A stretch of DNA of 64,000 nt, taken from contig DBPW01000008.1 in the NCBI GenBank assembly GCA_002305015.1, forward strand, positions 46,824 through 110,823. The letters run 5' to 3'. Every line of letters begins with the position of its first letter. The stretch's first letter is position 1. The notes under the pieces are model-generated. The model was not told the origin of the DNA and made no database searches. It saw nothing but the letters and a program-made list of their open reading frames with translations. Below are positions 24,231-33,680 of this stretch, piece after piece. Both the position numbers and the translations under genes were made by a program. The stretch is from Bacteroidales bacterium UBA1410. GTDB lineage: Bacteria; Bacteroidota; Bacteroidia; Bacteroidales; Dysgonomonadaceae.

Positions 24231-25054
24231 AAGAATTGCTTGTACTCGATAATGTATCGTGCGGATATAAAAGCGGTTTTCATATCGAAAACATCAACTT
24301 TTCGCTTCCTGAAGGCATTTTTGCCGGCATTGTAGGGCCAAACGGATCGGGGAAGACGACACTTTTTCGCGGCATTTCTGGAGATCTTTCTCTTCACAAA
24401 GGAGCTGTTTATTTCGAAGGCAAAGACTTATCCAAATTATCGCTTCGTGAAAAAGCACAAAAAATGGCTATCGTATCGCAATTTACGGAAGTTGCCGACA
24501 TCACGGTCGAAGAATATGTACTGATGGGCAGGATGCCTTACAGAAAACAGTTTCAATTTTTCGACAAAAAAGAAGACGTCGAGATAGCTCACCATTATAT
24601 GCATTTGACGAATACTTATCGATTGAAAGATAAATCCATGGCAGCCCTTAGTGGAGGCGAACGGCAGATGGCAAGCATTGCGTCGGCATTGACGCAAAAT
24701 CCGCGACTGCTGTTGCTGGATGAACCCACTTCGCATTTGGATATCACGCATCAGGTTAGATTTATGAATCTTATTCAGCGGCTCAACGAAGAATTGAAGC
24801 TGTCGGTGATGATGATTGTTCACGATCTTTCGTTGGCCGGAGAGTATTGCGATTACCTTGTCATGATGAAAAATGGGAGAATATTTGAAAAGGGTAATCC
24901 GGTAGAAGTGCTTACCTATGAGAATATCGAGAAGGTTTACGAAACCGTTGTTGTTGTGGAAACCAACCCTGTTTCGGGGAATCCGGTTGTATTTCCTGTT
25001 TCGGAACGCCGATTGAAGGAATTTGTCGAGAAGACAAAACCTCAAGAGACCTAA
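24227..25054 (+). CDS. ABC transporter ATPase, BtuD/FecE-type
   Basis: 275 residues starting at ATG 24227, overlapping the permease stop in ATGA; longer upstream frames run inside the permease gene. Walker A GPNGSGKTT, Q-loop SQFTEVADITVEEYV, signature LSGGERQMASIA, Walker B LLLLDEPTSHLD and switch histidine in IVHDLSLAGEY are all intact. A C-terminal extension after NPVEVL is usual in this family. It powers the importer above. A short AGGG/CCCT hairpin followed by TTTTT lies immediately downstream (25059-25077), a weak terminator. Confidence 0.93.
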   Translation: MKELLVLDNVSCGYKSGFHIENINFSLPEGIFAGIVGPNGSGKTTLFRGISGDLSLHKGAVYFEGKDLSKLSLREKAQKMAIVSQFTEVADITVEEYVLMGRMPYRKQFQFFDKKEDVEIAHHYMHLTNTYRLKDKSMAALSGGERQMASIASALTQNPRLLLLDEPTSHLDITHQVRFMNLIQRLNEELKLSVMMIVHDLSLAGEYCDYLVMMKNGRIFEKGNPVEVLTYENIEKVYETVVVVETNPVSGNPVVFPVSERRLKEFVEKTKPQET

Positions 25055-25121
25055 AAACAGGGAATCTACCCTTTTTGGCAAATACATTGCCCTCCGGGAA
25101 TGGACAGAGCCGCTGTCGCCT

Positions 25122-25424
25122 TTACCGGAACAAAAAAGTTTGCATGGTTTTCTCCATTTCTTTGATCTTATTAATTAATTTTGCACCCGCTTTCAGATAT
25201 CATGGAATTTGGTAGTTTGCACGAGCAAAGAAGCCAAAGCTGTACCCGCAGCCGTATGTTCCAACAAAACGTTTTCTGAATCCTTACGCACTGTTTCGTT
25301 TAGACACATCCTGTTCGATTGCGATTAACCTTCGTGTAACACTGGTCTTTGCAGCCTGTAGTGCCTGTATTATTTATTTGAGTTGTTGCTGTTAAGGTGT
25401 TAACTCATCCCATCCGGTTTTCAT
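25122..25424 (-). pseudogene. Possible remnant of a small unidentified gene
   Basis: No intact gene lies between the ATPase and LacI genes, but the minus strand reads as a decayed protein of about 100 residues. From ATG 25424 it gives MKTGWDELTP, a stop, QQQLK, a stop, IIQALQAAKTSVTRRL and IAIEQD. It then shifts frame to NETVRKDSENVLLEHTAAG and LASLLVQTTKF, and shifts again to YLKAGAKLINKIKEMEKTM before a final stop at 25122. The composition is protein-like and helical in all three pieces and joins end to end. I do not recognise the family, and chance cannot be excluded. Confidence 0.35.
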
Positions 25425-25448
25425 TATTTCATAGATGGTTTTTTGCCC

Positions 25449-26510
25449 TTAAATATTGAATTCTTGATAATAATCAATGGTTTCTTTGGTGAGGATATCC
25501 AAAGGCATGTAGTTTTCTACCTGAATGGGATTTCTATAAATTAAAAATTCGATTAATGTTTTCATCGCCATAAATCCTTGTCGTTCGGGGTTCTGACCTA
25601 TCAAAAAATCGATATGTTCGTTTTTGAGCGCTTTAATATTTTGTGCCGTCAAATCGATACAAACGAGCTTGATATTGTTGATATGATTTTTTGCAAGATA
25701 GTTGGCAATCACGTTTCCTCGTGAGTTTAATACAACAATTCCCCCGATAGCATTGTTTTTATGGAAAAAATCGGCTAGCAAAGCATCGTTTTTCTCGGGT
25801 TCGAGCACCGAAAAAGGAATGCGATGAACTTGATTGGGTAATTTTTTTTCTTTTAGGTAATCATCGAATCCTTTTTTTCTTAAAATGGTTGTATTGGCGC
25901 TTTCATCGCCTATTCTCACTGCTTGCAGAATGCCAATGTCCGAGGTATTGTGCATGATCGCTGTGATGAGTTTACACATCAGGTAGCCGCAAGTGTAGTG
26001 ATTGGATGAATAAAATGCCAGGGGGGATGTTTTCTCTATCATGGAATCGACAAAGACATAGGGGATGGATCGTTGATGGAGCTCCAATGCAAGATCGATG
26101 GTTTCTTTTTTAAAAGTGGGGCCAATGATAACGGCATCTGCAGGAAACTCTAGAATTTTTTTGAACGTTTCGCGACAAGAAAAGATATCGTATTGGTTAT
26201 AGGTTTGGATCAGGCAATTAACATTGATGTTTTCATATTCATCCAAGGCGCGTTGAATGCCTTTATGAATGCTTTCCCAGTATTCTCCTTCCGAAACCGT
26301 TGGCGTTGTAATAACAATTTGATATTTTTTTTTCAGGGAGAGCCCGGAAATGTGGATATTCGGTTTGTAGTTGACCTGCTCCAACACTTCTTCAACCGCT
26401 ATTCGGGCTGCTTTTGATACGTTTCCCCTGTTATGAAGCACCCTGTCGACGGTTCCGGTGGAAACCCCGGCTAACTTTGCGATGTCTTTAATCCGAATTT
26501 TCTTTTGCAT
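25449..26510 (-). CDS. LacI-family transcriptional regulator
   Basis: 353 residues from ATG 26510 (MQKKIRIKDIAKLAG); an upstream in-frame start at 26624 would add a non-homologous stretch. The N-terminal LacI HTH is RIKDIAKLAGVSTGTVDRVLHNRGNVS, followed by hinge VEEVLEQVNYKPN. The periplasmic-binding-like sensor domain resembles that of ribose-type sensors (ITTPTVSEGEYWESIHKGI, DAVIIGPTF, GIVVLNSRG, IGQNPERQGFMAMKTLIEF). It is divergent from the ECF sigma gene of the polysaccharide locus, so a role in sugar control is plausible. Its own promoter has TATATTTG on the minus strand at 26570-26577. Confidence 0.9.
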   Translation of the reverse strand: MQKKIRIKDIAKLAGVSTGTVDRVLHNRGNVSKAARIAVEEVLEQVNYKPNIHISGLSLKKKYQIVITTPTVSEGEYWESIHKGIQRALDEYENINVNCLIQTYNQYDIFSCRETFKKILEFPADAVIIGPTFKKETIDLALELHQRSIPYVFVDSMIEKTSPLAFYSSNHYTCGYLMCKLITAIMHNTSDIGILQAVRIGDESANTTILRKKGFDDYLKEKKLPNQVHRIPFSVLEPEKNDALLADFFHKNNAIGGIVVLNSRGNVIANYLAKNHINNIKLVCIDLTAQNIKALKNEHIDFLIGQNPERQGFMAMKTLIEFLIYRNPIQVENYMPLDILTKETIDYYQEFNI

Positions 26511-26569
26511 TTTCTTGTTGTTTATTTCTAAATACCTTTGTGTATCCTCCCTAAAAAATTTTTGTTCAG

Positions 26570-26577
26570 CAAATATA
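26570..26577 (-). promoter_or_regulatory. -7 box of the LacI-family gene
   Basis: TATATTTG on the minus strand matches TAnnTTTG, about 60 bases before the start at 26510; the -33 element is unclear. Confidence 0.4.
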
Positions 26578-26661
26578 ACATAATGCTTTATAAATTGCGA
26601 ATCGGAATAAAATAAATGTACCAATTGTGGATTTCACGAATGCTAAAAACGGAATAATATG

Positions 26662-26691
26662 TTGTTCGTTTGGTAGAAATACCTATATTTG
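26662..26691 (+). promoter_or_regulatory. Promoter of the ECF sigma gene
   Basis: TTG (26662-26664), a 19-base spacer and TATATTTG (26684-26691) give a good housekeeping promoter. It supports the start codon at 26731 with a leader of about 35 bases. A second TATCTTTG at 26720-26727 is too close to the ATG unless the transcript is leaderless. Confidence 0.6.
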
Positions 26692-26730
26692 TTGGAAGAT
26701 ATTTTGAATTTCAAATTATTATCTTTGTTT

Positions 26731-27306
26731 ATGAAAGATAATTTTCCCATCATCCAAAACGAAGATCACGCGTTGTTCCTTTTGATTAAAAAGGGAGATG
26801 ACAAAGCTTTTGTGGTGGTATATCAAAAATATCACTCCTATTTGTATTCGCTGGCATTGCGTTATTTGAAAGATGTGGAAGCGGCTGAGGAAGCCGTTCA
26901 GCATGTGTTCGTGAAATTATGGGAAAGCACTCGGCACATCGAGATAGAGATCAATTTGAAAAATTATCTTTACACCATGACCAAAAATTACATTCTGAAT
27001 TATTTTCGCGATAACAAAAAAATGGTTTCGATAAATTATGTGAATGCGCAAGAAGAGATTTCAGGTGATGACGATTTTCCTGCATTGCTCGAAGAAATGC
27101 AGCTATCGGAAATACTAAAACAAGGTATTGAACAGCTTCCTCCTCAGAAAAAAGAAATCTGCAAAATGAAAATGGAAGGGAATATTAGTAATCAAGAAAT
27201 TGCTGACCGAATGGGTATTTCAATACATACCGTTAAGTCGCATTACCAGGAATCCATAAAAATGCTCAGGAATTATTTTCGCAAAATAAAATTAATGTTG
27301 TTTTGA
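26731..27306 (+). CDS. ECF RNA polymerase sigma factor
   Basis: 191 residues from ATG 26731 (MKDNFPIIQNEDHALF); an earlier TTG in frame lies inside the promoter. Sigma-70 region 2 is DDKAFVVVYQKYHSYLYSLALRYLKDVEAAEEAVQHVFVKLWE. Region 4 is QLPPQKKEICKMKMEGN, followed by the HTH SNQEIADRMGISIHTVKSH. This is the Bacteroidetes SigFecI-like type that works with a FecR anti-sigma and an STN-bearing SusC; both follow. It probably drives transcription from the region before 28591. Confidence 0.93.
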   Translation: MKDNFPIIQNEDHALFLLIKKGDDKAFVVVYQKYHSYLYSLALRYLKDVEAAEEAVQHVFVKLWESTRHIEIEINLKNYLYTMTKNYILNYFRDNKKMVSINYVNAQEEISGDDDFPALLEEMQLSEILKQGIEQLPPQKKEICKMKMEGNISNQEIADRMGISIHTVKSHYQESIKMLRNYFRKIKLMLF

Positions 27307-27372
27307 AAAAAATGTTTTTAACTCATATTTTTTGCGTTTTGTGTGTCTATTCAATAAAAGAACACTGATTTC

Positions 27373-28368
27373 ATGAGTTTATCCGGAAAGGACACCATAA
27401 AAAAAGTAATTGACGGCACATCTTCCAAAGAAAATGCGCGGTGTGTTGTGGATTGGTTTTCTTCGACCATAGAAGGGCAACAATTTTTGTCGGATATGAT
27501 CGATCGGGATATCTATTTAATGGAAGAGGAGTTTTCCGGTCAGAAAACGATTTCTTCTCTTCAATCGGAGATTATTTTATCGAAGATCACCAAAGAAATC
27601 CGGAGAAAACAGTTCGTTCGCATTTCTTTTCGGGTTGCGGCCGTGGTCATTCCTTTTGTTATTTTGCTCGGTTTCGGTTTATATTTGAATTCCCAAGTCG
27701 ATCTTTTCGGAAAATCTCCATATGCCGAAATTTATATACCTAGAGGAGAAAGTGCCCGAATTTTGTTTCAGGATGGTAGCCAAGCCTATCTGAATGCAGA
27801 TACCAAAATACGTTATCCTCAAAAGTTTGGGTTGACCAAACGTCAAGTATATGTTGAAGGGGAAGCCTATTTCAATGTTTCACCCGCAAAAAAACGCCCT
27901 TTTATTGTTCATGCAGGCAACACAAGTGTGAAAGTATTGGGCACGTCGTTCAATGTAAAGGCTTACAACGATGAAGAGAAAATAGAAGTGGTATTAGATG
28001 AGGGAAAAATTGAATTTCGAACATCCGGCAATCGGTATTCTCTTTCACCGGGTCAATTGGTTGTTTACCATAAAACGAATGGGGAATCGGTGGTTCGGAA
28101 TCTTTCAAAATCAACCAATCTTTCGCTATGGAAAAATAATATCATTTATTTTCATGATACTCCCCTTACTGAAGTTCTTCGCATGCTGGAAAGAAGATAC
28201 GGCGTTTCTTTTGAGGTGAAAGATCAAAAGGCATTGGAGTATTCGTATACGATTACTACACATCAGACCACCATTACGGATATTCTTAGCGAACTGCAAA
28301 AAATTGCCCCTGTGAAATTTACCTCTCGAGGAAGTAGAGTGGAAGTTACTGTTGCAAAAAGCAGATAA
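27373..28368 (+). CDS. FecR-family anti-sigma factor
   Basis: 331 residues. An N-terminal cytoplasmic helical part is followed by a single membrane helix near 80-100 (VAAVVIPFVILLGFGLYL). The periplasmic FecR domain (IYIPRGESARILFQDGSQAYLNADTKIRYP, VEGEAYFNVSPAKKRPFIVHAG, KVLGTSFNVKAY) and a C-terminal DUF4974-type domain (FHDTPLTEVLRMLERRYGVSF) complete it. It is predicted to hold the ECF sigma until the SusC signalling domain reports substrate. It lies 66 bases downstream of the sigma gene. Confidence 0.93.
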   Translation: MSLSGKDTIKKVIDGTSSKENARCVVDWFSSTIEGQQFLSDMIDRDIYLMEEEFSGQKTISSLQSEIILSKITKEIRRKQFVRISFRVAAVVIPFVILLGFGLYLNSQVDLFGKSPYAEIYIPRGESARILFQDGSQAYLNADTKIRYPQKFGLTKRQVYVEGEAYFNVSPAKKRPFIVHAGNTSVKVLGTSFNVKAYNDEEKIEVVLDEGKIEFRTSGNRYSLSPGQLVVYHKTNGESVVRNLSKSTNLSLWKNNIIYFHDTPLTEVLRMLERRYGVSFEVKDQKALEYSYTITTHQTTITDILSELQKIAPVKFTSRGSRVEVTVAKSR

Positions 28369-28590
28369 GTATCCGTTTACTTTTATTTTTTATTTTTTCT
28401 TTCTGCGAACTATTTTCATTTCTTTTATCTTTATTCTTTTTTAACTAATACCTTTTCGCATTAGCGGTGTCAAAGTAATAATTAATACCAAAATTATTAA
28501 AAAATAATTTCATTAAAAGCGTCAATAATTTTAAAAGTGAAGTAAGTTTATTTTTATCTCTATGTTTAATTTTTAATACATTAACAAACC
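28369..28590. promoter_or_regulatory. Leader and promoter region before the susC-like gene
   Basis: A 222-base, very AT-rich gap between fecR and susC. No housekeeping TAnnTTTG box at sensible spacing was found, as expected if the ECF factor drives susC from its own, unknown consensus. Confidence 0.3.
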
Positions 28591-31500
28591 ATGGGAAGAA
28601 TTCTTTACAAAAAGCGTACGGTTATTCTGTTCTTTCTTTTGGCATTCAGCTTTAGTGTAAGCTCAGCACAAAAAGTTAGCCTGGATTTCAACCGAAAAAG
28701 CTTAAAATTGGTGTTAGAAAGTATTACCGAGCAAACGGGTTACACATTGGCTTACAGTAAAGAGGTGGTGAACCTCAACGAACGGGTAACTATTCGTGTG
28801 TCCGATGCCGACCTTACTCAGGTATTGGATGAGTTGTTATTGCCTCGTAATATCGGTTACGAGATTAAAGACAACAAGATTTACATTTTTGACCTACCGG
28901 CTAAGAAAGAAGCCTCTACAAGTCAACAAAATTCACAGCAGAATCAAGTTCAAATCAGAGGTAAAGTTACGGATGTCAATGGTGAGCCAATCATTGGAGC
29001 CAATATTTTTGTGCCGGGAACAACGATTGGTACGATAAGTGATTTGGAGGGCAATTATGTTTTGACTGTTCCCAGAGGTTCAGTCGTTCGGTTTTCTTAT
29101 CTCGGATATGTCGATCAAGAATTTACTGTTAATGAGCCTACTACATTGAACGTGAAGATGGAAGAAGAGGCTAAAACGCTGGAGGAATTGGTGGTAATTG
29201 GCTATGGGGTTCAGAAAAAAAGTGTTGTAACTGCCGCTATTAGTAGGGTTACGGCAGAAGAATTGGATGTGCCAAGACCTTCTCGAATAGAGGATGTTTT
29301 GAAAGGAAAAGTTTCCGGAGTTCAAATAACGCAAAGTTCCGGCCATCCCGGTGCCGAATCCAAAGTGCGTATTCGTGGTATTGGTACTGTGAATAATAGC
29401 GATCCTCTTTATATTGTAGATGGAATGCCGGTAGATGGCGGTATCAATTATCTGAACCCGGTAGATATACAGTCCGTGGAAGTACTTAAAGATGCTGCTT
29501 CTGCTGCAATTTATGGAGCTCGGGCTGCTAACGGTGTAATTCTGATTACAACAAAAACAGGAGAGGGTGTTGTAAAAGGGATTGGAAAACCTGTTATTAA
29601 TTATGATTTTAATTATGGATGGCAAAATCCATGGAAGAAAAAGTCGGTATTAAATGCTAAAGAATATATGGTCATAATGAACGAAGCCCAGATTAATGAT
29701 GGGAATTTACCGAGATATACTAAAGATCAAATCGCTATGACTGGCAAAGGTACTGATTGGCAAGAAGAAACATTCAACTATAATGCGCCTGTGCAAACTC
29801 ATCAACTTAGCATGAGTGGAAATTCAGAAAAAATATCTTATTTTCTTTCTTTGGGATATTTCAGTCAAGATGGTATTGTAGGCGGGAATTATGGAAAATC
29901 AAACTATGAAAGATGGAGTTTACGTACAAATTCAACCTATAATGTATTTGAAGATAAAGAGCGCGATATTTTCAATAAGTTAAGGGTTGGCGTAAATGTT
30001 GGATATTCTAGAGATAATTCCACAGGCATCGAGACTAATTCTGAATATGGTTCTGTTTTAGGGAGTGCATTAGCTTTTAACCCACGTGTTCCGGTTTATG
30101 CCCCTGAGACTTCGAATGATCCCGATATTCAGTCGATTTCAACCATTCTAGCAGCACATCCTTATGCAGTAACAGATAAAGAGGGGAGGGTTTTTTCAAT
30201 CCCGCCGGCAGGTTTTCAAGAGATTGCCAATCCTGTGGCCATGTTGAATCAACCTCGGTCAGACCGTTGGAATTCGGATAAATTTGTCGGGACATTTTGG
30301 GGAGAATTAGATGTGGTTCCCGGCTTAAAATTTAAAAGCAGCTATGGTTTTGATCTTGCTTTTTGGGGTGATGATGGCTATGAGTATCCCTATTTTCTGG
30401 CTACCCAGGGTAAGGATGTAAATCAGAGTTCCGTATGGAGCCAAATGAATCGGGGATATAAATGGCAGGTTGAGAACGTGTTTACGTATAACAAATTGTT
30501 TTCGGATATACATAATTTGACATTTGTATTGGGACAATCGGCACAAAAATATACTTATCGACAACTTGGGGGAAGCGACTATGATTTATTGGGAACTAAC
30601 CCGATTTTGGCAACCATAAATGCCGCTACTGCTGATCGTGACAAAGAGCGTATTTATGGCGGAACGGGTGGGTATAATTTCACTTCATTAGCTTCTTATT
30701 TTGGGCGATTAGATTACAACTATGCCGAACGATACATGCTGCAAGCAACAGTTCGTCGTGATGGTTCTTCAAGATTCGGACCAAACAACAAATGGGCTGT
30801 TTTCCCTGCTTTATCCATAGGATGGAATGTCTTAAACGAACCCTTTTTTGAGGAAAATCATCCCGAATGGATTGACTCATTTAAACTTCGTTTCAGTTGG
30901 GGTAAAAATGGGAATGAAAATATAGGTAATTTCCGTTATACTTCATTGATGGATGGGGGGCAAAATTATTATTTTGGAGGTGGGTATTCTGTTGCAACAG
31001 CAACAAAAACCGGAACCATGCAATATGGAACTTCGCCCTCTGCTTTACCGAACCCCAATGTTAAATGGGAAGAATCCGAACAAACCGATTTTGGTTTTGA
31101 TGCCCGCTTTTTACGCAATGCTTTCACCTTTAGTTTCGATTATTTTAAAAAAGAAACCAATGGCATGTTAATGGATCAACCCATACCCAGTTATGTTGGA
31201 CAAAGTGCTCCCATAGGCAATGTTGGTGATATGGAAAATTGGGGACTCGAATTTGAATTGGGTTGGAGACAGACGATTGGTGATTTTAAATATAACGTGG
31301 TAGCCAATGCTTCTTATTTGAGGAATAAATTGATAAAGCTGGGTAATGCCTCCGGAGAAGCCATTTATGAAACGGCAGGTGCTTCAGGGCTTGGAAGTTT
31401 TATCAAAGGGAAAAACGGTGAAGTGTGGCCATTTTTTTATGGTTACAAAACAGACGGAATCTTTCAAAATCAAGAAGAGGTAGATGAATATGTAAATTCA

Positions 31501-32097
31501 AAAGGTCAAAAGTATCAACCTAAGGCCCAAGCTGGAGATGTTCGTTTCATTGATTTTAATGGCGACGGCACCATAGATGACAATGATAAAACAAAAATTG
31601 GAAAAGGTATGCCTGATTGGACTTTTGGATTGACGCTAGGTGCAGAATGGAAAGGATTTGATTTGAGCTTCTTCTTCCAAGGAACCCAAGGAAATGACAT
31701 GTTTGATTTTTCGATGCGTGGCGATATACCGGCAATGAACCGTCCATCATGGATACTAGAACGTTGGCATGGAGAAGGGACTTCAAATACAATTCCGCGG
31801 ATGACCAGTGCCGATCCTAACGGCAACTGGCGTTCTTCAGACCTTTACATCAAAGATGGCAGTTTTATGCGCTTAAAAACAGCACAAGTTGGTTATATTT
31901 TACCTGTAGCATGGACAAAAAAAGCAGCGATTCAGCAGTTACGGATATACATTTCTGCTGAAAATCTGTTGACTTTTACAGGTTATGACGGATTTGATCC
32001 TGAGGTTGCTACCGGGGATTATACCAGGATTGGAGTTGATCGGGGTGTTTATCCTCAATCAAGGACAGTATATCTTGGTGCTAACATATCTTTCTAA
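28591..32097 (+). CDS. SusC/RagA-type TonB-dependent outer-membrane transporter with STN signalling domain
   Basis: 1168 residues. Signal peptide ending SFSVSSAQ. An STN (secretin/TonB N-terminal) signalling domain lies near 30-85 (LDFNRKSLKLVLESITEQTG). A carboxypeptidase-regulatory-like beta sandwich (QIRGKVTDVNGEPIIGANIF) follows, then the region around EELVVIGYGVQKKSVVTAAI. The plug contains VDGMPVDGGINYLNP and IYGARAANGVILITTK, and the rest is a 22-strand barrel ending in aromatic SF. The STN domain, with the preceding sigma/FecR pair, makes it a FecA-like signalling transporter. It forms the pedal-bin complex with the SusD partner 20 bases downstream. Confidence 0.96.
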   Translation: MGRILYKKRTVILFFLLAFSFSVSSAQKVSLDFNRKSLKLVLESITEQTGYTLAYSKEVVNLNERVTIRVSDADLTQVLDELLLPRNIGYEIKDNKIYIFDLPAKKEASTSQQNSQQNQVQIRGKVTDVNGEPIIGANIFVPGTTIGTISDLEGNYVLTVPRGSVVRFSYLGYVDQEFTVNEPTTLNVKMEEEAKTLEELVVIGYGVQKKSVVTAAISRVTAEELDVPRPSRIEDVLKGKVSGVQITQSSGHPGAESKVRIRGIGTVNNSDPLYIVDGMPVDGGINYLNPVDIQSVEVLKDAASAAIYGARAANGVILITTKTGEGVVKGIGKPVINYDFNYGWQNPWKKKSVLNAKEYMVIMNEAQINDGNLPRYTKDQIAMTGKGTDWQEETFNYNAPVQTHQLSMSGNSEKISYFLSLGYFSQDGIVGGNYGKSNYERWSLRTNSTYNVFEDKERDIFNKLRVGVNVGYSRDNSTGIETNSEYGSVLGSALAFNPRVPVYAPETSNDPDIQSISTILAAHPYAVTDKEGRVFSIPPAGFQEIANPVAMLNQPRSDRWNSDKFVGTFWGELDVVPGLKFKSSYGFDLAFWGDDGYEYPYFLATQGKDVNQSSVWSQMNRGYKWQVENVFTYNKLFSDIHNLTFVLGQSAQKYTYRQLGGSDYDLLGTNPILATINAATADRDKERIYGGTGGYNFTSLASYFGRLDYNYAERYMLQATVRRDGSSRFGPNNKWAVFPALSIGWNVLNEPFFEENHPEWIDSFKLRFSWGKNGNENIGNFRYTSLMDGGQNYYFGGGYSVATATKTGTMQYGTSPSALPNPNVKWEESEQTDFGFDARFLRNAFTFSFDYFKKETNGMLMDQPIPSYVGQSAPIGNVGDMENWGLEFELGWRQTIGDFKYNVVANASYLRNKLIKLGNASGEAIYETAGASGLGSFIKGKNGEVWPFFYGYKTDGIFQNQEEVDEYVNSKGQKYQPKAQAGDVRFIDFNGDGTIDDNDKTKIGKGMPDWTFGLTLGAEWKGFDLSFFFQGTQGNDMFDFSMRGDIPAMNRPSWILERWHGEGTSNTIPRMTSADPNGNWRSSDLYIKDGSFMRLKTAQVGYILPVAWTKKAAIQQLRIYISAENLLTFTGYDGFDPEVATGDYTRIGVDRGVYPQSRTVYLGANISF

Positions 32098-32116
32098 TCA
32101 TTTAATATATTGAAGT

Positions 32117-33649
32117 ATGAAAAAATATCGATTATTATTTATCATAACGGCAGTTTTGATGGGCATGCTTTCTGTCACTTCTTGCAGTGATGATTTTTTA
32201 ACGGCTTCTTCTACCGAAAAATTGGAGTCAGGAGGGCCTGCAACTGAAGGTTCCATTTTGTCAAATCTTGCCTCCGCCTATCAGATTCTTTTGTTTGATA
32301 GTTATGCAAACTACAATTACAATGCTGTTTTGTTGATGTCGGACCTTCGTTCGGATGATTTATACAAGGGAGGGGGGAGTGCCGGTGACCAGGAACAACT
32401 TTACAAGTTATCCCAATTTACTTCTACGGCAGCTTCTACTCTCGATGGACTATGGAGCATCTATTTTACAGGTTTGGCTCGTTGCAACAATGTGATTATT
32501 TCTTGCGATAATGCTGTAAATGTGAAAGAGGAGAAATTGGAACAATTTAAGGCAGAAGCTCATTTTTTGCGAGCATATTATGTTCACTTACTTTGGAAAT
32601 TTTGGGGTAATATTCCTTATTTTGAAAAACCGCTTTCAGATCCTCCCTATATGGCAAAACAGTTACCGGCCGATTCTATTTACAATAAAATCATGAAGGA
32701 TGTTGATTTTGCCTGCGTTGAAGGTCGTTTGCCGATGAAAACTACAGGCAACGATTTGGGGAGGGTATCACGTGCGGCTGCCTTAATGTTGAGGGCGAGA
32801 GTGGTTCTTTATCAAAAAGACCAATCCCGATACCCTCAAATCACAAACGATATGGCAACCATTATTAAAAGCGGAAAATATGAATTGTTTGAAGATTTTG
32901 ATGCCATGTGGAAAGATGAGAACGAGTTCTGCAAGGAATCGATTTTTGAAAGTAACCAACTCCCTGAAGGAAAAGGATGGGGAAACGCTTGGTCAGGTTA
33001 TGGAACCAATTTGCCTGCTTTTATTTCACCGGCAGATTTGAAAGATCCCAATGGCGTATTTAAAGGTGGCTGGGGATTCGGGCCGGTTCGTCAAACAGCT
33101 TATGATATGTATGAACAAGGCGATAAACGTCGTGATGGATCTATTAACAAGTGGGATGACGGACTTTACACGCCTCGTTTCCAAAATACCGGATTATTTC
33201 AACGCAAGTATGCTGCTCGTGTTGGATATAATCCTCCTCCCGGAGATGTCGATTTAAATTATTGCAACAATTTACGCATTTTCCGTTATGCTGAAACATT
33301 GTTGAATTATTCGGAATTAGTGAAAATACATGGTCAGGCAGAAGTGCAAGGTGTTAGCGCACAAGGGTGTCTCGATCAGATTCGTGCACGTGCCGGTGTT
33401 GGTTCTACTCCGGCAACCGAAGAGAGCATCAAATTGGAACGTCGACGGGAATTTCTAGGTGAAGGTATGCGTTTCTGGGATTTGGTGCGTTGGGGCGATG
33501 CTCCTTCAGTTTTAACGGAGAACGAACCGGAACATAATTCTGTGCGTACTTTTGAGGAGTGGATGAAATATTTGCCGATTCCGCAAGGTGAGATGGAAAA
33601 AACGAAAGGAACAGAGTTTGAATTAAAACAAAATGGAAATTGGAAGTGA
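32117..33649 (+). CDS. SusD/RagB-type surface glycan-binding lipoprotein
   Basis: 510 residues. Lipoprotein signal MKKYRLLFIITAVLMG ending in LSVTSC. TPR-like helices of the SusD fold include LASAYQILLFDSYANYN, FKAEAHFLRAYYVHLLWKFWGNIPYF and RFWDLVRWGDAPSVL. The usual C-terminal RRREFLGEGMRFWDLVRWG block is intact. It caps the SusC barrel and binds the oligosaccharide at the cell surface. Confidence 0.95.
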   Translation: MKKYRLLFIITAVLMGMLSVTSCSDDFLTASSTEKLESGGPATEGSILSNLASAYQILLFDSYANYNYNAVLLMSDLRSDDLYKGGGSAGDQEQLYKLSQFTSTAASTLDGLWSIYFTGLARCNNVIISCDNAVNVKEEKLEQFKAEAHFLRAYYVHLLWKFWGNIPYFEKPLSDPPYMAKQLPADSIYNKIMKDVDFACVEGRLPMKTTGNDLGRVSRAAALMLRARVVLYQKDQSRYPQITNDMATIIKSGKYELFEDFDAMWKDENEFCKESIFESNQLPEGKGWGNAWSGYGTNLPAFISPADLKDPNGVFKGGWGFGPVRQTAYDMYEQGDKRRDGSINKWDDGLYTPRFQNTGLFQRKYAARVGYNPPPGDVDLNYCNNLRIFRYAETLLNYSELVKIHGQAEVQGVSAQGCLDQIRARAGVGSTPATEESIKLERRREFLGEGMRFWDLVRWGDAPSVLTENEPEHNSVRTFEEWMKYLPIPQGEMEKTKGTEFELKQNGNWK

Positions 33650-33680
33650 TCCATTTCTATTTTTAAAAGAATAAACAATT

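Noticed and set aside
25202..25279. 25-codon plus-strand reading frame with a -7 box just upstream
   Set aside because: The box has no -33 partner, the peptide has no signal or pattern, and the minus-strand relic explains the region better.
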